The notes: generated by a model from the letters alone, not told the origin. A stretch of 64,000 bases of DNA from Galaxea fascicularis (GCA_948470475.1 OX419338.1:33946882-34010881), one strand, 5' to 3'; shown: positions 25,271 to 38,809, counted from the first letter of the stretch. Program-made: numbers and translations.

Positions 25271-26599
25271 ATCAAAGGTCAACATACCAATCAATGCAGA
25301 TTTTCCGATCCGTCTTCAGCAAGACTAGATGACATCGACTGATTTGCTTTGGACTGTAGCTATTTAACGCTTGCAAATACAAACTATCTCTGTCCCTCTG
25401 AACGAGTTTAGAGATGCTTGAAACTGTTCTTGTTTGGTACGGTACATCCACTTGTCGATGCGGATTTCGTAATGTTGTGACCAAATCAACCGCATTATTT
25501 CATCCACACCCACCAAAGCGAATCAACAATTTTGGAATTTTCAGGAAAAAAGCAATGTGGCCTTTAAAATACCGTTTGTTTTGTTTCTGCATAATTCGTA
25601 GTCGACCCGTGGGCATTACGACAGAGTAATGCCCTAGCACTTAGCCAATCAGAGTGCGCGTAATATCGGCTACAAGCCCCAGCTCCAGAATAATACTCAT
25701 GAAAATCGCTTTCAAACTGCACAGAATATACAGCAGTAATTTATTAGTTTATGCTATTGACTCCCTTGTCGCCCGAAATAGTCGCTGTGGCGTCCGGAAT
25801 TCCTAACACACCTGACTGACATGATCGCTGAATGGAATTGGTCTTTAAGATTGAATTGTTACAAAACAGCAAAATCATGTCGCTATCGTTGTATTCATCC
25901 GTGTGCAGAACATTATGAAGCAATCTTCGATAACGAGTTTCCCCTAAGACTTCGCAGAATGCGCCCCTCTAAAAAAATGTATTGAAAAGAATATCAAAAA
26001 ATTTAAAATCATAGCATTTATCAAAAGAATCCTGTTCAGAGAGTGATTCCGAAGTTAATTATTCTGGGAATAGAGACTTTCAGTTTGTAAGGGTCAGGCA
26101 AGAATTACAAATGTTCCCACATGTATTTTTGCCTTGTACCACACGGGAACCGGTCTCGTTGCGTGCGCGATCATGCCTTCTTCGATCCCTCTTTTTTGCC
26201 TAAGGGCGACAACCCTCAAGCTCACAGTTCTGTATTGAACAGATCAAAATTAGCCAGCGCCTTGAAAACGTTGCCTAGAGAATAGCCTCGTGTACCAGTA
26301 ATTCGTTTTCGTGGAATGTTCCCGCTCAGTCGGGAGAAGCAGGTGGTGGTGGGGGGGGGGGGGTACGGCGGTGGTTTTGGGCGGTGGGCTGAGGAGATTT
26401 TCTGTATAGAAGTTGTATGAAAATGTATTCAGCACACTAATCCTTTATACTTGGAATGGAACATAATTTTACTTCAATTTCTGATATAGTATTTATAATA
26501 TTACATCACTAATCCTTTTAGACATTTTTTATCCACTATTAAGTTTATAGGTTAATCTTTTATGGCGTTTTTGTTCCGTTTATCTATTGTACATGTTCC
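25271..26599. other. Intergenic stretch between the EGF gene and the peptide cluster
   Basis: No gene, RNA or clear transposon end is seen. It contains a G homopolymer at about 26347-26362 and otherwise looks unique and AT-rich. It marks a sharp change from a long multi-exon gene to a region of very small genes. Confidence 0.5.
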
Positions 26600-28537
26600 T
26601 TATTCCGTGTCTGGATAGCGTCTCAGCTCATCCCTCAGCTTGTATCTTTTTAGTAGATCTGCTAGTTTCATCATCCTATCTCGTTTCATTTCTTTGGAGT
26701 CTAGCGCCCTGCTTTTGAAAGGCGTCTCGTCATTCCGTTTTTCCTAGAGAGAAACAATGACATTTAGAACGTTTTAGAATGACCACATTTTGTAAAGATT
26801 ATAATAAATCGCTTGTCGCATTCCACTCTTTGAAAATGCGCTCTAGGTTATCTAATATAAATTCTATCCTTGACACTTTTAACGGATCTCGGCGTTTAAG
26901 ATATTAATCCGGGTAACGACTTGACATAACAGAGTTAAGGCTAGTTATGTATGTAAGAAACAAAGCAGTACTTGAAACTCGGAACTTAAACACAAAAATA
27001 TGAAGTGATATTTTGTTATCTAACCGTGGGTTTTCTGGTACATGGAACAAGTGTACAAATGAGTTGTCCACTGCACCATCCAGTAAACTCAGTTATTGTT
27101 AACGACGCCATAAACATCACGACGAAAAGTTTGAACTCCATCTTGACCAGCTTTCGTGGAAAAATACTCCCTTTCAGCTCAAGGCCTAATTCGTATGGTT
27201 TTATACCGAAGGACGTGTAACCATTAAACTTTAATGACTGGACAATAAATTCAACAGACCGCTATAATTATCTGGCGTGTCTTACATTAGTTTTAATCTT
27301 CTGGGTGATATTAAACCATACATTTCGAGCTTATGAGCTTCGGTTTAGTTATTTGATGCCAACATCTAAGCGGACATCACAGTTATATTGATTTTTTTAC
27401 TTTTGTTCGGGAAAATAATGATAACAATTTTATGGACTTAAATGGCGAAAGAAAATTGTGAAAAACTCAAGTTAACAATATTATAATAAGACACGTAGAG
27501 AAAAAGGTAAAAGCTAAAAGGCTCGAAGCCCACAATATTATAATAATGAATAATTATGAAATAAAGAGTCTAATTATGAATACAGAATTAAAGGCAAGGG
27601 AAAGAGAAATTAAGTGAAATCATCCCAGCGTCTCATAGGCGGGTATGGAAAAAAGCTGTTTCCAAATCATTCTTTTATTGCGACACCGAAAAAAGAAAAA
27701 GTTTGAGGCTGTCTCAATTAATAATTATGATTCACATGAACTGGCAAAAGATCATAAATTCAGCACTGAGATGTATCAAACACAGACGTATGTAACCTAC
27801 GAGTAAGAAACATCAAAAGTGTTCAGTGCGAGTTGAATAAGACGCTTGCTATATGAATCTGGACTCGTTCGACTTAATTCCTGAGCTTCTAAGATTTCGC
27901 CAGTGACTGCTGTCTCTTTTATCTCTAAAGTTTCATTAAAAACGCCTTGAATTTGCTAGAATTCCTTGGATAAAAATTCCACTTACGCGTTGATGTGTTT
28001 TATACAGAAGGGCGTTTAAATCATTTAATTCTTTTGTCGGAGTTCATCACCAAACAGACTGAGTCTCACGCAGTTTCATCTTAGCTGATGTTTAAATTGT
28101 CTGATGCTGTCAATTTGTTGGGTAAACTGTCCACGAAGTTCATCGCCGGATTTTGACGACAAAAATTACTGCCTTATAAATAGTACTAGTCAGTCTTTTT
28201 GTCGACTCTAATGAAGCCGTATAGAACTTGCCAGAAAGTTCGAATTCCAACAAACTCGAAAACTAAACAAAGGTAATACGGGATAGCTATTCTTTTGTAC
28301 AGTGTCCCTAAATGAAGGTGATAGTTAATTTATAATGATCCTGTATTAGTAATTGGCTTTTATCGCTCACAACAAGAATGTTGCTAACTGCCAATGGCAA
28401 GTATACTCGCTTACGTTAACCTGACGCTTGCATGGTGTGTACAAACATTTCCAAGACGAACTCTGACCCTTACATCGATCACAGAAGTTCACCAACACAA
28501 TAAAAGCCAGGGACATTAAAAGGGTTTTCACCGCCAT
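26600..28537 (-). CDS. Single-disulfide secreted peptide precursor A (86 aa, 2 exons)
   Basis: Exon 1 is 28537-28421 and exon 2 is 26743-26600 (TAA), joined by a GT-AG phase-0 intron. Exon 1 encodes a signal peptide (MAVKTLLMSLAFIVLVNFC...KG) and then QSSSWKCLYTPC followed at once by KR. Exon 2 encodes a highly charged 47-aa tail that opens EKR and contains further basic sites (KR, RR). Cleavage before Gln would allow pyroglutamate, and cleavage at KR would release a peptide with a four-residue cystine ring. An in-frame ATG lies nine codons upstream (28564). The TATA box at 28598-28591 places transcription start near it, so I prefer the inner ATG. The shared design with its neighbours is the main evidence; the receptor and function are unknown. 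Confidence 0.75.
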
Positions 28538-28590
28538 TGCTATCACTTCTGACGCGATGAACAACTTTTATTCTAAATGCGGCCAGCGTT

Positions 28591-28598
28591 GTTTTATA
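28591..28598 (-). promoter_or_regulatory. TATA box of precursor A
   Basis: TATAAAAC on -, about 55-60 bases upstream of the start codon of precursor A. Confidence 0.65.
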
Positions 28599-28599
28599 C

Positions 28600-30687
28600 T
28601 CACAAAACGCCCACATTAACAAACAGCACCCTCTCATATGGTTATTAGGTTAACGCCTCAGGCCAGAAGGAATATATCGTGTGCGAAATAAGCTATTATA
28701 ATTTATGACATGGACAAAGAATCCCCGAGTCATAACTAAAGGGAATTATTGGGGGGCACAAAGTCACCTGTTAGCTTAAATTTCTAACTTGCAATTCGCC
28801 TATTAATGGCAATTAAAGACCTTCGATATTAAGAAAAAAAAAACATTATTTCTTTATGATTATTCGCGTGGCTTCTTAAGCATCCAATAGAATGGTAGGT
28901 GGCTTAAATTTACAAAATAATAAACCTTTATTATTTGTCATATGAGTTAATAAAAAAGACTAATGTATTCTTTTTAAATAAATTTCATAATGCCTTCAGC
29001 AAGTTAACAAGTAATTGAACTTTGAACATGACGCCGAAATAGGGAGAAATTTGATGCACTCTATTAAAATCACATTGCGTTTGAGGATCGGAAAAAAATG
29101 AGACAACAATCTTCACTGTTTTGTCTAGAAAAGATAGTTTCATGAAGCTAACAACAACTAATTTAAAGCAGGTGTACTATTTTTCTTGAAAAAGTTACAT
29201 CTTTGCGAATTTTCCGTGGGGTCGCTATTCACGGCTTTAAGCGAATGAAATAGAGTTAAAAAACCCAGGAATTTCGAAGATCTGTTTGTTTTGATTTCTC
29301 GTTAGGAATTGAAAGGAAACTGCTGATGTTATGAGCTAAACATTGTGAGAACAAGCCACAAGATTCCGGAAAAGCTATGGACGAGCATTAGACTGTAGTC
29401 ATCGTTTCGTTCGCCATGGGAATGTCGAACATCTGAGCGGTCGCGAAACAGATAATGAATACGCGATATTTAAAACATTTACGGTTATTACATGGCGATC
29501 CGCGATGATCATGAGTGAGGAGATAAGAGTCAGGAATCTTGTCGATTTGTTTTCGTCGGAATTGTACCGGGGATATCGATTTGATGTGAATCTTTGCTTT
29601 TTCGTCTTTTCTTTGGTTTGCTCATTTGTTTGTATTTGCTCTTTCTTTACACGATAAAAGCGACGCTAAAGTTCATTCGAGAATGACTATAAACATAATG
29701 GAAAGATGAACCTTTTAAACCACCCAGGAACAGAGGAACGGCTTTCACAGGAATGATGTGGCCCGATTTTCCTTCGACAAAAAGAAAAGGTGTGGTTCGA
29801 TTTTCCGATAATCTTTTGCGAAGAACGAATGTTAAGGAGATTCCTAGGAAAATAAGATAGACTTTTCTGTGAATTGATGGCAACGCCATGGCTTATAGAG
29901 GGTATGGCAATGCACACAGAATAGTGTATTATTTCTTAAGCCACAGTAATAATTAGAAAGACACACATGTGTTGGGTTGCCAGTTCTCCTAAATTCCCCA
30001 AAGAGCTGGCGGAATAACGGGCTTGCACCATCGTATTGCCTAACCTAACTTCATCGCACAAATACATAAACCCGTTACTCGGACTCCCTTGATTAACTGG
30101 CGCTATTACAACAATAGGCGCTAGTGGGCTCGTCTTTATTAGCGCCCCTCCCAGGAACAGCAACATGCGGGCACCTGTTGGTGTTCCTGGGGATGTGGAG
30201 GTGGTGGATGCAGGCAGGGCAACAGGAAAACTTCCAGCGACGAACATTATGCAGACAGAAGTCATTCCAAGTTGTTTTCACCTCCTGTTTAATCCCAGTT
30301 TCTGAATCTTGCTGGAACATGTAATCAGTTTATTTTATCGTATTGATGTAAAAAGAGAATACCCAGTAGAAACTAAGTCCACTTAAATTCGCAGTTCAGG
30401 AACAAAAAGATGCGAAGAAAAAATTAGAGGTAAAGCATGATAAGGATCGATAAGGATAGCGAACTGATATCGCTTCGACAACGATATGATCTCGCTTCAA
30501 CACCTTTGCGGGTATCGTTTTTAAAATTGACATTGCGGTAAGTCTTACAATTAATTCCTTTATTCAAGGTTATTATGCAGAAGTTCTGCTTAAGATATTA
30601 CAGTTTTAGCTCTTCATGATCACTTTTTTTATGGCACGGCGTTTTTGCGGATCTCGGCAATTTTCTTGCGAGGACAGAGAGTGTTGT
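28600..30687. other. Spacer between precursors A and B, no gene supported
   Basis: The stretch is AT-rich and looks unique. A locally GC-richer island at about 30060-30310 is open in several overlapping frames on both strands, but none shows a family, a splice structure or a convincing signal peptide. Confidence 0.4.
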
Positions 30688-31215
30688 TCATCTCTTTTCC
30701 AAAGCGTTTTCAAACTGGTTTCGTTTGTTTCGCATGATATCTGATAAACGTGTCAGCCTGCCTCGTCTGTATTCATTCAAAGGAACCGTGTCCGCCTCTG
30801 GTAAAGAAACACGGTCATCTTCCAACTCCTAGAAACAAGAAAAAGGCACATTGAATGGAGATTGAAGAGTTCTTAAATTACTGCAAAATTCCAAGTTCGA
30901 TATTAAAGCTGAGCAATGTATGTTATTGAAAAGTGTTCAATAAATTTTTCACAATTTAACTGCGTTTGGAAACGGCCACTGGCTCTCTGTCAAATGTATT
31001 TTGTTAAATAAGAAAATGTAGAGTTTGTCGTATTATAGAACCTATATTGTAACATTCAGGACTTTCAGCATGTGAAAAAGTATAATTTACAATACAATAC
31101 GTACCTCTCTTTTACAGTCCGACACGAACAGACATCTGTATTGACCTGCGCAAAGACCTGAAAATTCAAGGACTGCAGCGAAGATGACGAAAATCACAAA
31201 CAACTTTAAGGCCAT
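30688..31215 (-). CDS. Single-disulfide secreted peptide precursor B (83 aa, 2 exons)
   Basis: Exon 1 is 31215-31105 (donor GTACGT) and exon 2 is 30828-30688 (TGA), with a phase-0 intron. Exon 1 gives a signal peptide (MALKLFVIFVIFAAVLEFSG) ending CAG, then QYRCLFVSDC and directly KR-E. Exon 2 encodes 46 residues that start acidic (ELEDDRVSLPEADTVPL) and become basic (RRGRLTRLSDIMRNKR), ending in KR. The predicted product is a peptide starting with Gln and holding a five-residue cystine ring, with no Gly for amidation. The layout (signal, ring, dibasic, intron, charged tail) is the same as in A. Processing is inferred from dibasic rules and has not been shown. Confidence 0.77.
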
Positions 31216-31288
31216 AGCGACGATGTCGGCCAAACTGATAACTAGCTTCTAACCGATGGCACTGACTTCTTTGGAAAGCATGAGGGCG

Positions 31289-31295
31289 TTTTATA
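31289..31295 (-). promoter_or_regulatory. TATA box of precursor B
   Basis: TATAAAA on -, about 75 bases upstream of the start codon of precursor B. Confidence 0.65.
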
Positions 31296-31379
31296 GACAA
31301 AGCTTAACCGAGGAATGTGTGAAGATAAGTTAAGTCAACGGGTAATTCATTAGTGATAATCAAACATGTATGGGCACTA

Positions 31380-31715
31380 ATCACCTTCATGTTCGGTGGT
31401 TTTCATGTTTCAGTTCTTTTTTGGCTGAATGCAATGAATGAGACATTGTTTCGGGTGTTAAGCGAAGACAGCAATTTAATAATGAAAGGCATACCCGCTC
31501 ATTAGCTGTAAATGCCCCAAAACGAAACGAATAGCTGCTTATTAGCTGTAAATAAATGTAAGGACACCAATCGCCTTCATGTTCGGTGGTTTTCATGTTT
31601 AAGCTCTTTTTGGCTGACCACAGTGAATGAGATATTGTTTCGGGGTGTTAAGCGAAGGCATCAATTTAATGATGAAAGGCATACCTGCTTATTAGCTGTA
31701 AATACCCAAAATTAC
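31380..31715. repeat. Tandem duplication, about 188-bp period, upstream of precursor B
   Basis: The segment 31380-31527 recurs at 31568-31715 with few changes. Both contain CCTTCATGTTCGGTGGTTTT, a GAATGAGA(C/T)ATTGTTTCGG word, AAGCGAAG, AATGAAAGGCATACC and TTATTAGCTGTAAAT-like text. The last word occurs once more between them. It lies 85-420 bp upstream of the TATA box of precursor B on its - strand, so it may hold duplicated control elements. No coding content is credible. Confidence 0.85.
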
Positions 31716-31719
31716 AAAA

Positions 31720-34700
31720 AATGTAACGTAGGAAAAGGCGATAGAATTTTTTAATGTCATTCTGTAATTCGGACAAGACTAAAAGACATCAAATCATTTT
31801 TTCGACCTCCCAAACATATGCGTGTTTGTGCCAAAACCATTTGATAATTCTCCAGTCAATATAAAATTAACCTTTTTTTTTTTTGCAGTACGTGTCCATT
31901 TAGTAAATAAATTAACCTTCGAAGTTACAATCGTTAATAATAAATGAAGACAACGATATTAACATCTCCAAAAGTTTATGAAAAGAACACCAAATAAGGT
32001 GATCAAAGAGGGCTATTTGCTTCCCATAAGTTTTACATGGCATTTTCAAATTATAAGCCTGTTCATTTCGTGTTTAGAAGTAATATAATGACATATAAAT
32101 GTCACTGCTAAACTGAAGAACTCTTGAGCAGATGTTTTTTGGTAGTTTCAGTTTCAAGTTCGCATATTTTACTACAGTTGTTCGAATTTACGTTAAAATA
32201 AAATGGATGAGACAGTGAATTGTTCAGAGCCATCGAGCGAAAAAGCCAACATAAAATTTTATAATGATAGAAAGTAGTTTTCTGTTCCCGCAGTGCAGTT
32301 ACGTGTTGTTCGCAGGCATATAGATGTACACGATTATACAACTGAAATACTTGATTAACCCGGCTTCCTGTTTCCCTAAACCATATGATGTAAACAAAAA
32401 ATGTAAATGCTTTGTTCATAGTGCAGTGTACTTGCATAGCTATTACCACCAGATAGCTTACAGGCACTCCATTTATTTCAAATTATCAGAATTGAATAAG
32501 ATTTCCAAATTAAACTTTTAGAACAAGGTCAGCGCCCGGCCTAGCTGGCAAGGGGCAAACCATTGGGCTGTTTTACAAGCGTTGTCTAGGATCGATTTTG
32601 TGATTACCGAGAAACAACTCCGAAACTAAACTGAAATGCCAGGTGGCTCTTTTAGTTAAAGATGGCCAACTTTACGTTACGGTTCGATTCCTGAAGTTTT
32701 TTTGCGAGACCTTTTTCTTAACAATCTTACATCTGCAGTTCAACATTTGACAATTTTCGCCGAAGGCAAAGTAACAAAGTAAATTTTCCCCGAGAGGACG
32801 TCGAGAGGAATATTCTAAGATGTTTGCTTACCATAAAGTTGTTGTATAATCAGGCGGGATTATCAGAGACAAGTTAAATGCTAATTTTTATTTTGTCTGT
32901 TTCGCACTTCGATGAGTTCTGGCACGCAGTCTAGGGGACCACATGCATCTGCGCATGATCACAGAAACAAGTGATAAAGGCTTTGTGCTCTTTGTCAACT
33001 GTGCCGTTTACAAGAAGCCAATTTCCTCCTACTTCAACTAGAAAAGTTAAACACCGTTGTTCCCAATCTTAATTACACTGAAAGTAAATGGCCAATTCTC
33101 GAAGCCTTCCGTCTTTGCTTCTCAAAGAGACTTAAAACTTCCAGAGACATTTATGCATTTGGTTGATTACTCTTAATCGGCAAGATTTTCTTAGGAATTA
33201 AAAGTAGTAGTTTTCTATTACAACTAACAAAACTTTGGCTCTGTATTTTTTCTTTCTTTCTTGTTTAATTTTCTTCTTCGTTATAATCACCACGCGCCGG
33301 TTTACTCAAGCAACATGTGACACAATACTCGACTAATGAAGGCAAAAGACTCCATAATTACCCGACTAATTGAAATATTCATATTTATGATCACCTCAGC
33401 CAGTGTTGTTATTCTGTTAGACACAAAACTTTGCCTCAGTGTTGGACTTTCATCTTAGGCTTGGCTTGTATAGCAGCAGTCAATAACAGCTCATGAATGA
33501 TCGATTTTTCCGCCATCATGATGCAAAATCCACGCTCTACATACTGAAAACTGAAAACCTTTGACAATTCTGTAAGAATTTGACCTTTCCGTCAAAATCG
33601 ACGGAATCTGAACGGAAGTAATTGTGTTTTTAACTCCTTATACATTTGGTCGTAAATTTTTGCCACAGACTTTGACAGAGTTCCGTTATATCCAGTTTCA
33701 TGCACAACCGATTACAATTTCCAGTTTTGATACTCTTTCAAGTGCTTCCAGAATGACGAAATAGAGAGGCAAAATTAATTTGGTCATTTTCGTTGTTGTT
33801 TAAAATGCGGGGTGGGATTAAGTCGTTAACTAGGTAACTCGCTTCAAGCGATTTTACCTTCCATGAGGAACAAACATCAGAAAACATAACACAGTTTTAC
33901 CGAGATTTTCGGTTTGAGAGTTTGCTGTTCGATTGCTAAGCTTCCAACGTTCAGGAGCTAAATGGGAATACGCTCCTGACTGTGTTTACGTTCAAAACGC
34001 AAATACCGATAGGTCACGGTTATACGTGGTTGTGTTCTTAGAAAAACTAAAATTAATGCAAGAATTCCCTGGCTTAACGGCAAAATGGTTTACTTCGTCG
34101 GTCGTTTTGAAAATTAGGAGGATAACGAAAAAACGCCTCAGGTATTGATCTTATAGAATTACGTGGGCGCCAACTTTTCAATTGAAAGTGCCTATACTGG
34201 GAGGAAAGCATACGTTTCGCTCAGTTTACGTCAGTTTTTTTAAACAAGAAGTTTGAGTACAAACTAAAAGGAGTGAATAATGAGAATATGCAATGATATA
34301 AGCAGTACCAAATAAATAGATTTGTAAACTAAGTTGGGGTGTGCGTCGGTAACGACCTCTTCACCAACACCGCGTTACCATTGTGTCCTGTTTGCCTCGA
34401 ATTTGTGTAAAAAAGAGGCGAACTTGCAATTGTTTCGTTTTTAATCGCTGCGTTGACCAGAAAAATTGCCCACTATAAGCTCGAAACCAAATATTTGTAA
34501 TTCACATACCGTACTGATATATTTTTCTCGCCAAAAGAATGTTTCCTTATTTTCAGCTTAATATCTTTTCTCTCCTGAATTGCAAACATGTAAACATCAT
34601 TGATTTACAAAGATTAAGAACGCCTAAGGCTTAAACAGATTATGAGATAGGCCATGCGGAATGCAAACTCTCAAGTTTTCAAAAGAACGACTCGGCGCAC

Positions 34701-36590
34701 GTTTTATGACTCAGCAGAACTGAAGTTTTTTAATTAGACATGCAGGTGAATGTGTCTGTTAACTGAGTTGAAGCAAGATTGCTTGAACCAACATGAAATA
34801 TTAATGCACGAGGTGAAAAACGCGCTACGTGCCACACGGTGAGTGGAGTATGACAGGATGAAAAGGGTGATAGTTGCTGCCTAAAAACTCACAAACGCGT
34901 CAACCTTGCATTGTAACATAACACAAAGTGGCAAATGTTCCTAAGTGAAACTTGCCTGGACGTTTTTTACACCCAGTTTCTGTTTAAATTTGGCGTCTAC
35001 ATAAAGAAAATGACAATAAGCTGAAAAATAATTTACATTATTACCCGCAACGACGTTTCAAATGAGGACAATTCTTGTAGTTATTGGTTAAATTTCTTGT
35101 TATTTGAATAAACATATATCTTTCTTTTACACTATAATTACAAATTACTCTCGTTAAAACGAAGATATCACTCACATATTATCACTGACATGTTGAATGA
35201 AAATTAATTTTTCGCAACAAACATGCAAAGCGAGACAAATGTTTCTCCTTACCTTTCTTGTCACAATTTTCTTAAATTATCGTCTCTTTGAGCTACATTT
35301 ACGATGTTCACGCCTTACTTCGCATACAGAGTGACGAAGGTTTTACTAAAAAGAAGAACTTGTAAATTTGCTCATGCCCGCCTTACCTTCTTAACGCTGT
35401 TAATATTTAATGCCAAATTTACAGAATTTTAGCAAAAAGAAACGAGGCTAGGTGATATTCAAGCAGCTCATTCAGTACAAGGAAATAACTCATGTGAGCT
35501 TTCGCCAAAATCCACTCCCAAAAGTACTTTTTAATCAGGCTTCATAAACTGTTAGCAACATGAAACATTAATCACTGAAAGATTTTATTTTGATTTGCTT
35601 TATTCGGCCTCGCATAACATGGGTTTTTAAGGGGATATGGTCGACTTGTAGTCGACTGAGACATATTCTTAATGGAATAAGCGTATAAACGATAGTATTT
35701 TTAAAACTTCAAGGGATTTGTCTCGTTGAATGACTGACCATGCCCTTCCTAAGTAATTAGCTTTAGTTTTGCAAACAAACTAAAGCAAATTTATCGGTTA
35801 TTTCCAGAGTAAATGAAAAGAAAAAGGGAAGGAATTTTGTAAAAGAGCGCTGAAATTCCAACAAATAAGACATGGGAAAGTTTTAGAAAATTTGATAGGA
35901 AAACAATTCTGTATTGACTATAGCTTAGTACTATACGTTGACGGGTGCCGCTCTCAAATGGAAATATTTAGCTTAATGTTTATGTTAGCAGAATTATAAA
36001 CACGAACAGAAAATCATAAAAAAACTAAACAGTCCATATTCCTTACAGATTTCTTACTTAATTCCAACGTTTTATTGGCAAATGATTATATGTAATATTT
36101 TCATCGACCTTTATGTGCAACGTCAAGCAACAGGTTGCGTTTGTCTTAAAAGAAGTTAAGTTCTGAGTCTCACGCCGAAACAGATGACAGATTCCGCTAC
36201 TGTAATTAAAACTGTTACTCCAAAGCTTTTTCAAATCAGATCAGAATAAAAGAGTTGAATACAGAAAAATACAGAACTAATTAAGAATCAGAATCAAATC
36301 AGATCAGATCACAGTTACACAAAAAGATGTTTACAGGGAATCCCAAGAGACAAAATAACTGACAACGTAAGAATGATTTCGCAACACCATATTCACACCC
36401 CCGTAACGATGTGACTTAAACAACAGAACTAATGAATTATCTTACGAGTTTACAAAACTCTGTTACAATTGGCTCGCTTAAGTCCCCGTTCGTGGTTATT
36501 AGCACCTTTTCTATTGTCGTGACAACTTTGCGGAAATAATCCGATTAATAAAAGATGTTTTCTTTTGATTAGCATCTTCTTATAACCGAG
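31720..36590. other. Long AT-rich spacer, nothing supported
   Basis: I looked for short signal-peptide exons on both strands and found none with a donor and two-cysteine core. There are no clear repeat ends or RNA genes. Short frames here look random. Decayed members of the peptide family could be hidden at this divergence. Confidence 0.4.
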
Positions 36591-36596
36591 CGTAAT
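36591..36596 (+). promoter_or_regulatory. TATA-like box of precursor C
   Basis: TATAAC on +, about 79 bases upstream of the start codon of precursor C. Confidence 0.5.
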
Positions 36597-36669
36597 CTCA
36601 GTATTTTAGTGTCTCTGTATCTCAGTACTGATCTCCTACACAGACTGTCCTTCGCGGACGACGACTGAC

Positions 36670-38098
36670 ATGGAAGCCCTCAAGATTGTCCTGTTTTGTG
36701 TTATCCTTGTATCGGCCGGGTTTCATCTCTCCAACGCAAAGTGCGAAGAATGGGGAGTGTTATTTTCACAAGGAAAATGTCGTCGCCAGGTCAGTGATCG
36801 AAGAATTTTACTTTGATGAGAAACTTGTACAAGAGTGTTGTGGCATGAACGTGACACCCTGTCTTCAGTCGTGGGATATCAATACCACCTTCGTCAACTA
36901 TTACTGTTCTTTTCCTAACAGCTAATGCAACAAATTCGGTAATTATCAAAACCAAACAAAAAGCTTTTCGAAAAATTTCCAGTCTTTTGTTTCGTTTGTA
37001 CGCAAAGAGAGAAGGAAACTATATATCGGTTTGTTTAGCCCCTAATGCGGTCAAGGAATGCCGTATTGCACAGGAAATGTGTCATTAAGAGCCACTCAAT
37101 AGCTTGCCTTTCAGAGTCAACTTCTGAGTTCATTATTTTAGCCAGACCATTGCTGCACATGGTTTTCAACACAAACCTATATTTGTGCTGGAGAATCTCA
37201 GTTACGTCAACTGAAGTTAACGTTGTGAAATAATTTGGTTAAATGAGAATTTTCAAAGAGAGATTCACATTCAACGTTTGCGACCATGGCTAATTAAGTA
37301 CTATGGTTATCACCGATATATTCGCAGACCATTGTTAATTAATAATTTAAATAACAATTAATAATATTAAATGTTATTATTATTATTATTATTATAATTA
37401 TTAACTTCTGATCGACCATGGTTGGCAGTCATGGCGCCGTGTCCCAATGAAGACTGGTACTAGGCCCAAAACGTTCTATATATTCCCAATAAAAATGTCA
37501 CGCTCTAAGTTATTTGCAATCGCTCCTCGATTTTTTGGATCCAGTAGCATAGCCGATAAAAAGATGTTGTCCCATGTATTCCAACCTTATTCTTCATTCA
37601 CGCACAATATCTAGGAAAGAATGCACTCTGGCCACAAGATTGCAACGGGCCAGAATCAGACAAACTGTTTGAGTGATTACTCTTTTTCCTTGATTGTCTC
37701 TTGGGGAGGCACTCGAACTGTATGAATTGCACATCAGAGTATATTGAATTTATTGGAAGCTGAGTAGGACAATCATGAATCTAATCCTTCATGAGGAGAG
37801 CTGTGGTTTATTCACTTCCTCCTTCGGCAAACTATTAAAAGACCATTATTTTGTTTCTAGTCATAAATTAATGCCGAATAAATAGGGTCACATCTCCACT
37901 GATTTGTTCAACTTTTTTTTTCAGTTTGAGGGAGAAAGCAGAGAGGCAGACAACTTTGACTTGTCCACTCAAGATAAAGCACGGAAAGCATTGAATGGCA
38001 AGTTTTATTTCACAAGGAAGCGCTCCGGTGGTAGGGGCACGTTGAGACGCCTGTTAGATGATAAATCACCGTTGAACAAGTACCCCCTAAAGCTGTGA
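36670..38098 (+). CDS. Single-disulfide secreted peptide precursor C (97 aa, 2 exons), only + strand member
   Basis: Exon 1 is 36670-36789 (donor GTCAGT) and exon 2 is 37925-38098 (acceptor after a T run, TGA), with a phase-0 intron. Exon 1 encodes a signal peptide (MEALKIVLFCVILVSAGFHL) and a mature start KCEEWGVLFSQGKC followed by RR-Q. The ring spans eleven residues, the largest in the cluster, and keeps the C-x-x-W start seen in members D-G. Exon 2 encodes 57 residues with an acidic first half and two processing-like sites (TRKR at about residue 31, RR at 41), the first followed by SGGRG. It is inverted relative to all the other members. A longer competing frame at 36686-36925 has no family support. 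Confidence 0.75.
37373..37401. repeat. (TTA)n microsatellite
   Basis: A short pure run of TTA triplets lies in the intron of precursor C. The dispersed-repeat-like text after it (CCCAAAACGTTCTATATATT) may be part of an old element. Confidence 0.8.
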
Positions 38099-38809
38099 GA
38101 TTAATCAGGATCAATGATGTTCATAGTTCTTTTATGTGAAAGGCCCTATTATACTGTAATTTTTGTCCTCAATAATGCCTATTAAAAAATTTACGGTGTG
38201 TTACACCATTTTTACTGTTGTGGAGACACGTAGCGAGGAGATGTTAATTGGTCTGGTAGCAAACAAGTAGGACTAGTTAATCTAAAGTTTAAGCGTGGTA
38301 TCATTACGGTGAGCGACAGTGGTAATTCATCAAAAATCCTTGATTCCGTTTCGGTCTTTCTTTTCTCTTTGTTTAGTATGTGTCAGTCTTACGAGAATCC
38401 GAATTTTCGAGAAACTTCTTATTCTAGAGATAGGTAGGTCTGGGTAAATCGCGTAAACATAACACTTGGCATTTGGACTCTCCTGGTAATGCTCCCCTTA
38501 TGAATCGAGTTAGTGACATGGTTTGTTATTCAAATCAGAATTTCCCCCTAAACAAGCCTCAGTAAACAACTATTCTACCCGGTGAATTTACATCAATATA
38601 CGGAGGTATAGAACGGGGAAAAAATACATTTTAAATCGCCTTCGTAGATACGATACATGATTGTTCGCCAAAAAGGGATTTTCTAGCTTACTACTTATGG
38701 CTCGTCAGCATTGCGATGATACATTTGAAGATGAAGGTTGAAGATTGTAGGCATCAAATTTCTGCGTTTCACGTTGTCTCCCACCTCGCAATATATATAT
38801 ATATTTATA

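Noticed and set aside
29936..30320. Overlapping open frames on both strands (109 aa on -, 66 aa on +), one with a signal-like start
   Set aside because: The island is GC-richer than its surroundings, so stop codons are rarer by chance. No family, no splice sites and no two-cysteine core were seen.
36686..36925. 79-aa frame overlapping the first exon of precursor C
   Set aside because: It is in another frame from the signal-peptide frame, which has a donor, a family match and a compatible second exon.
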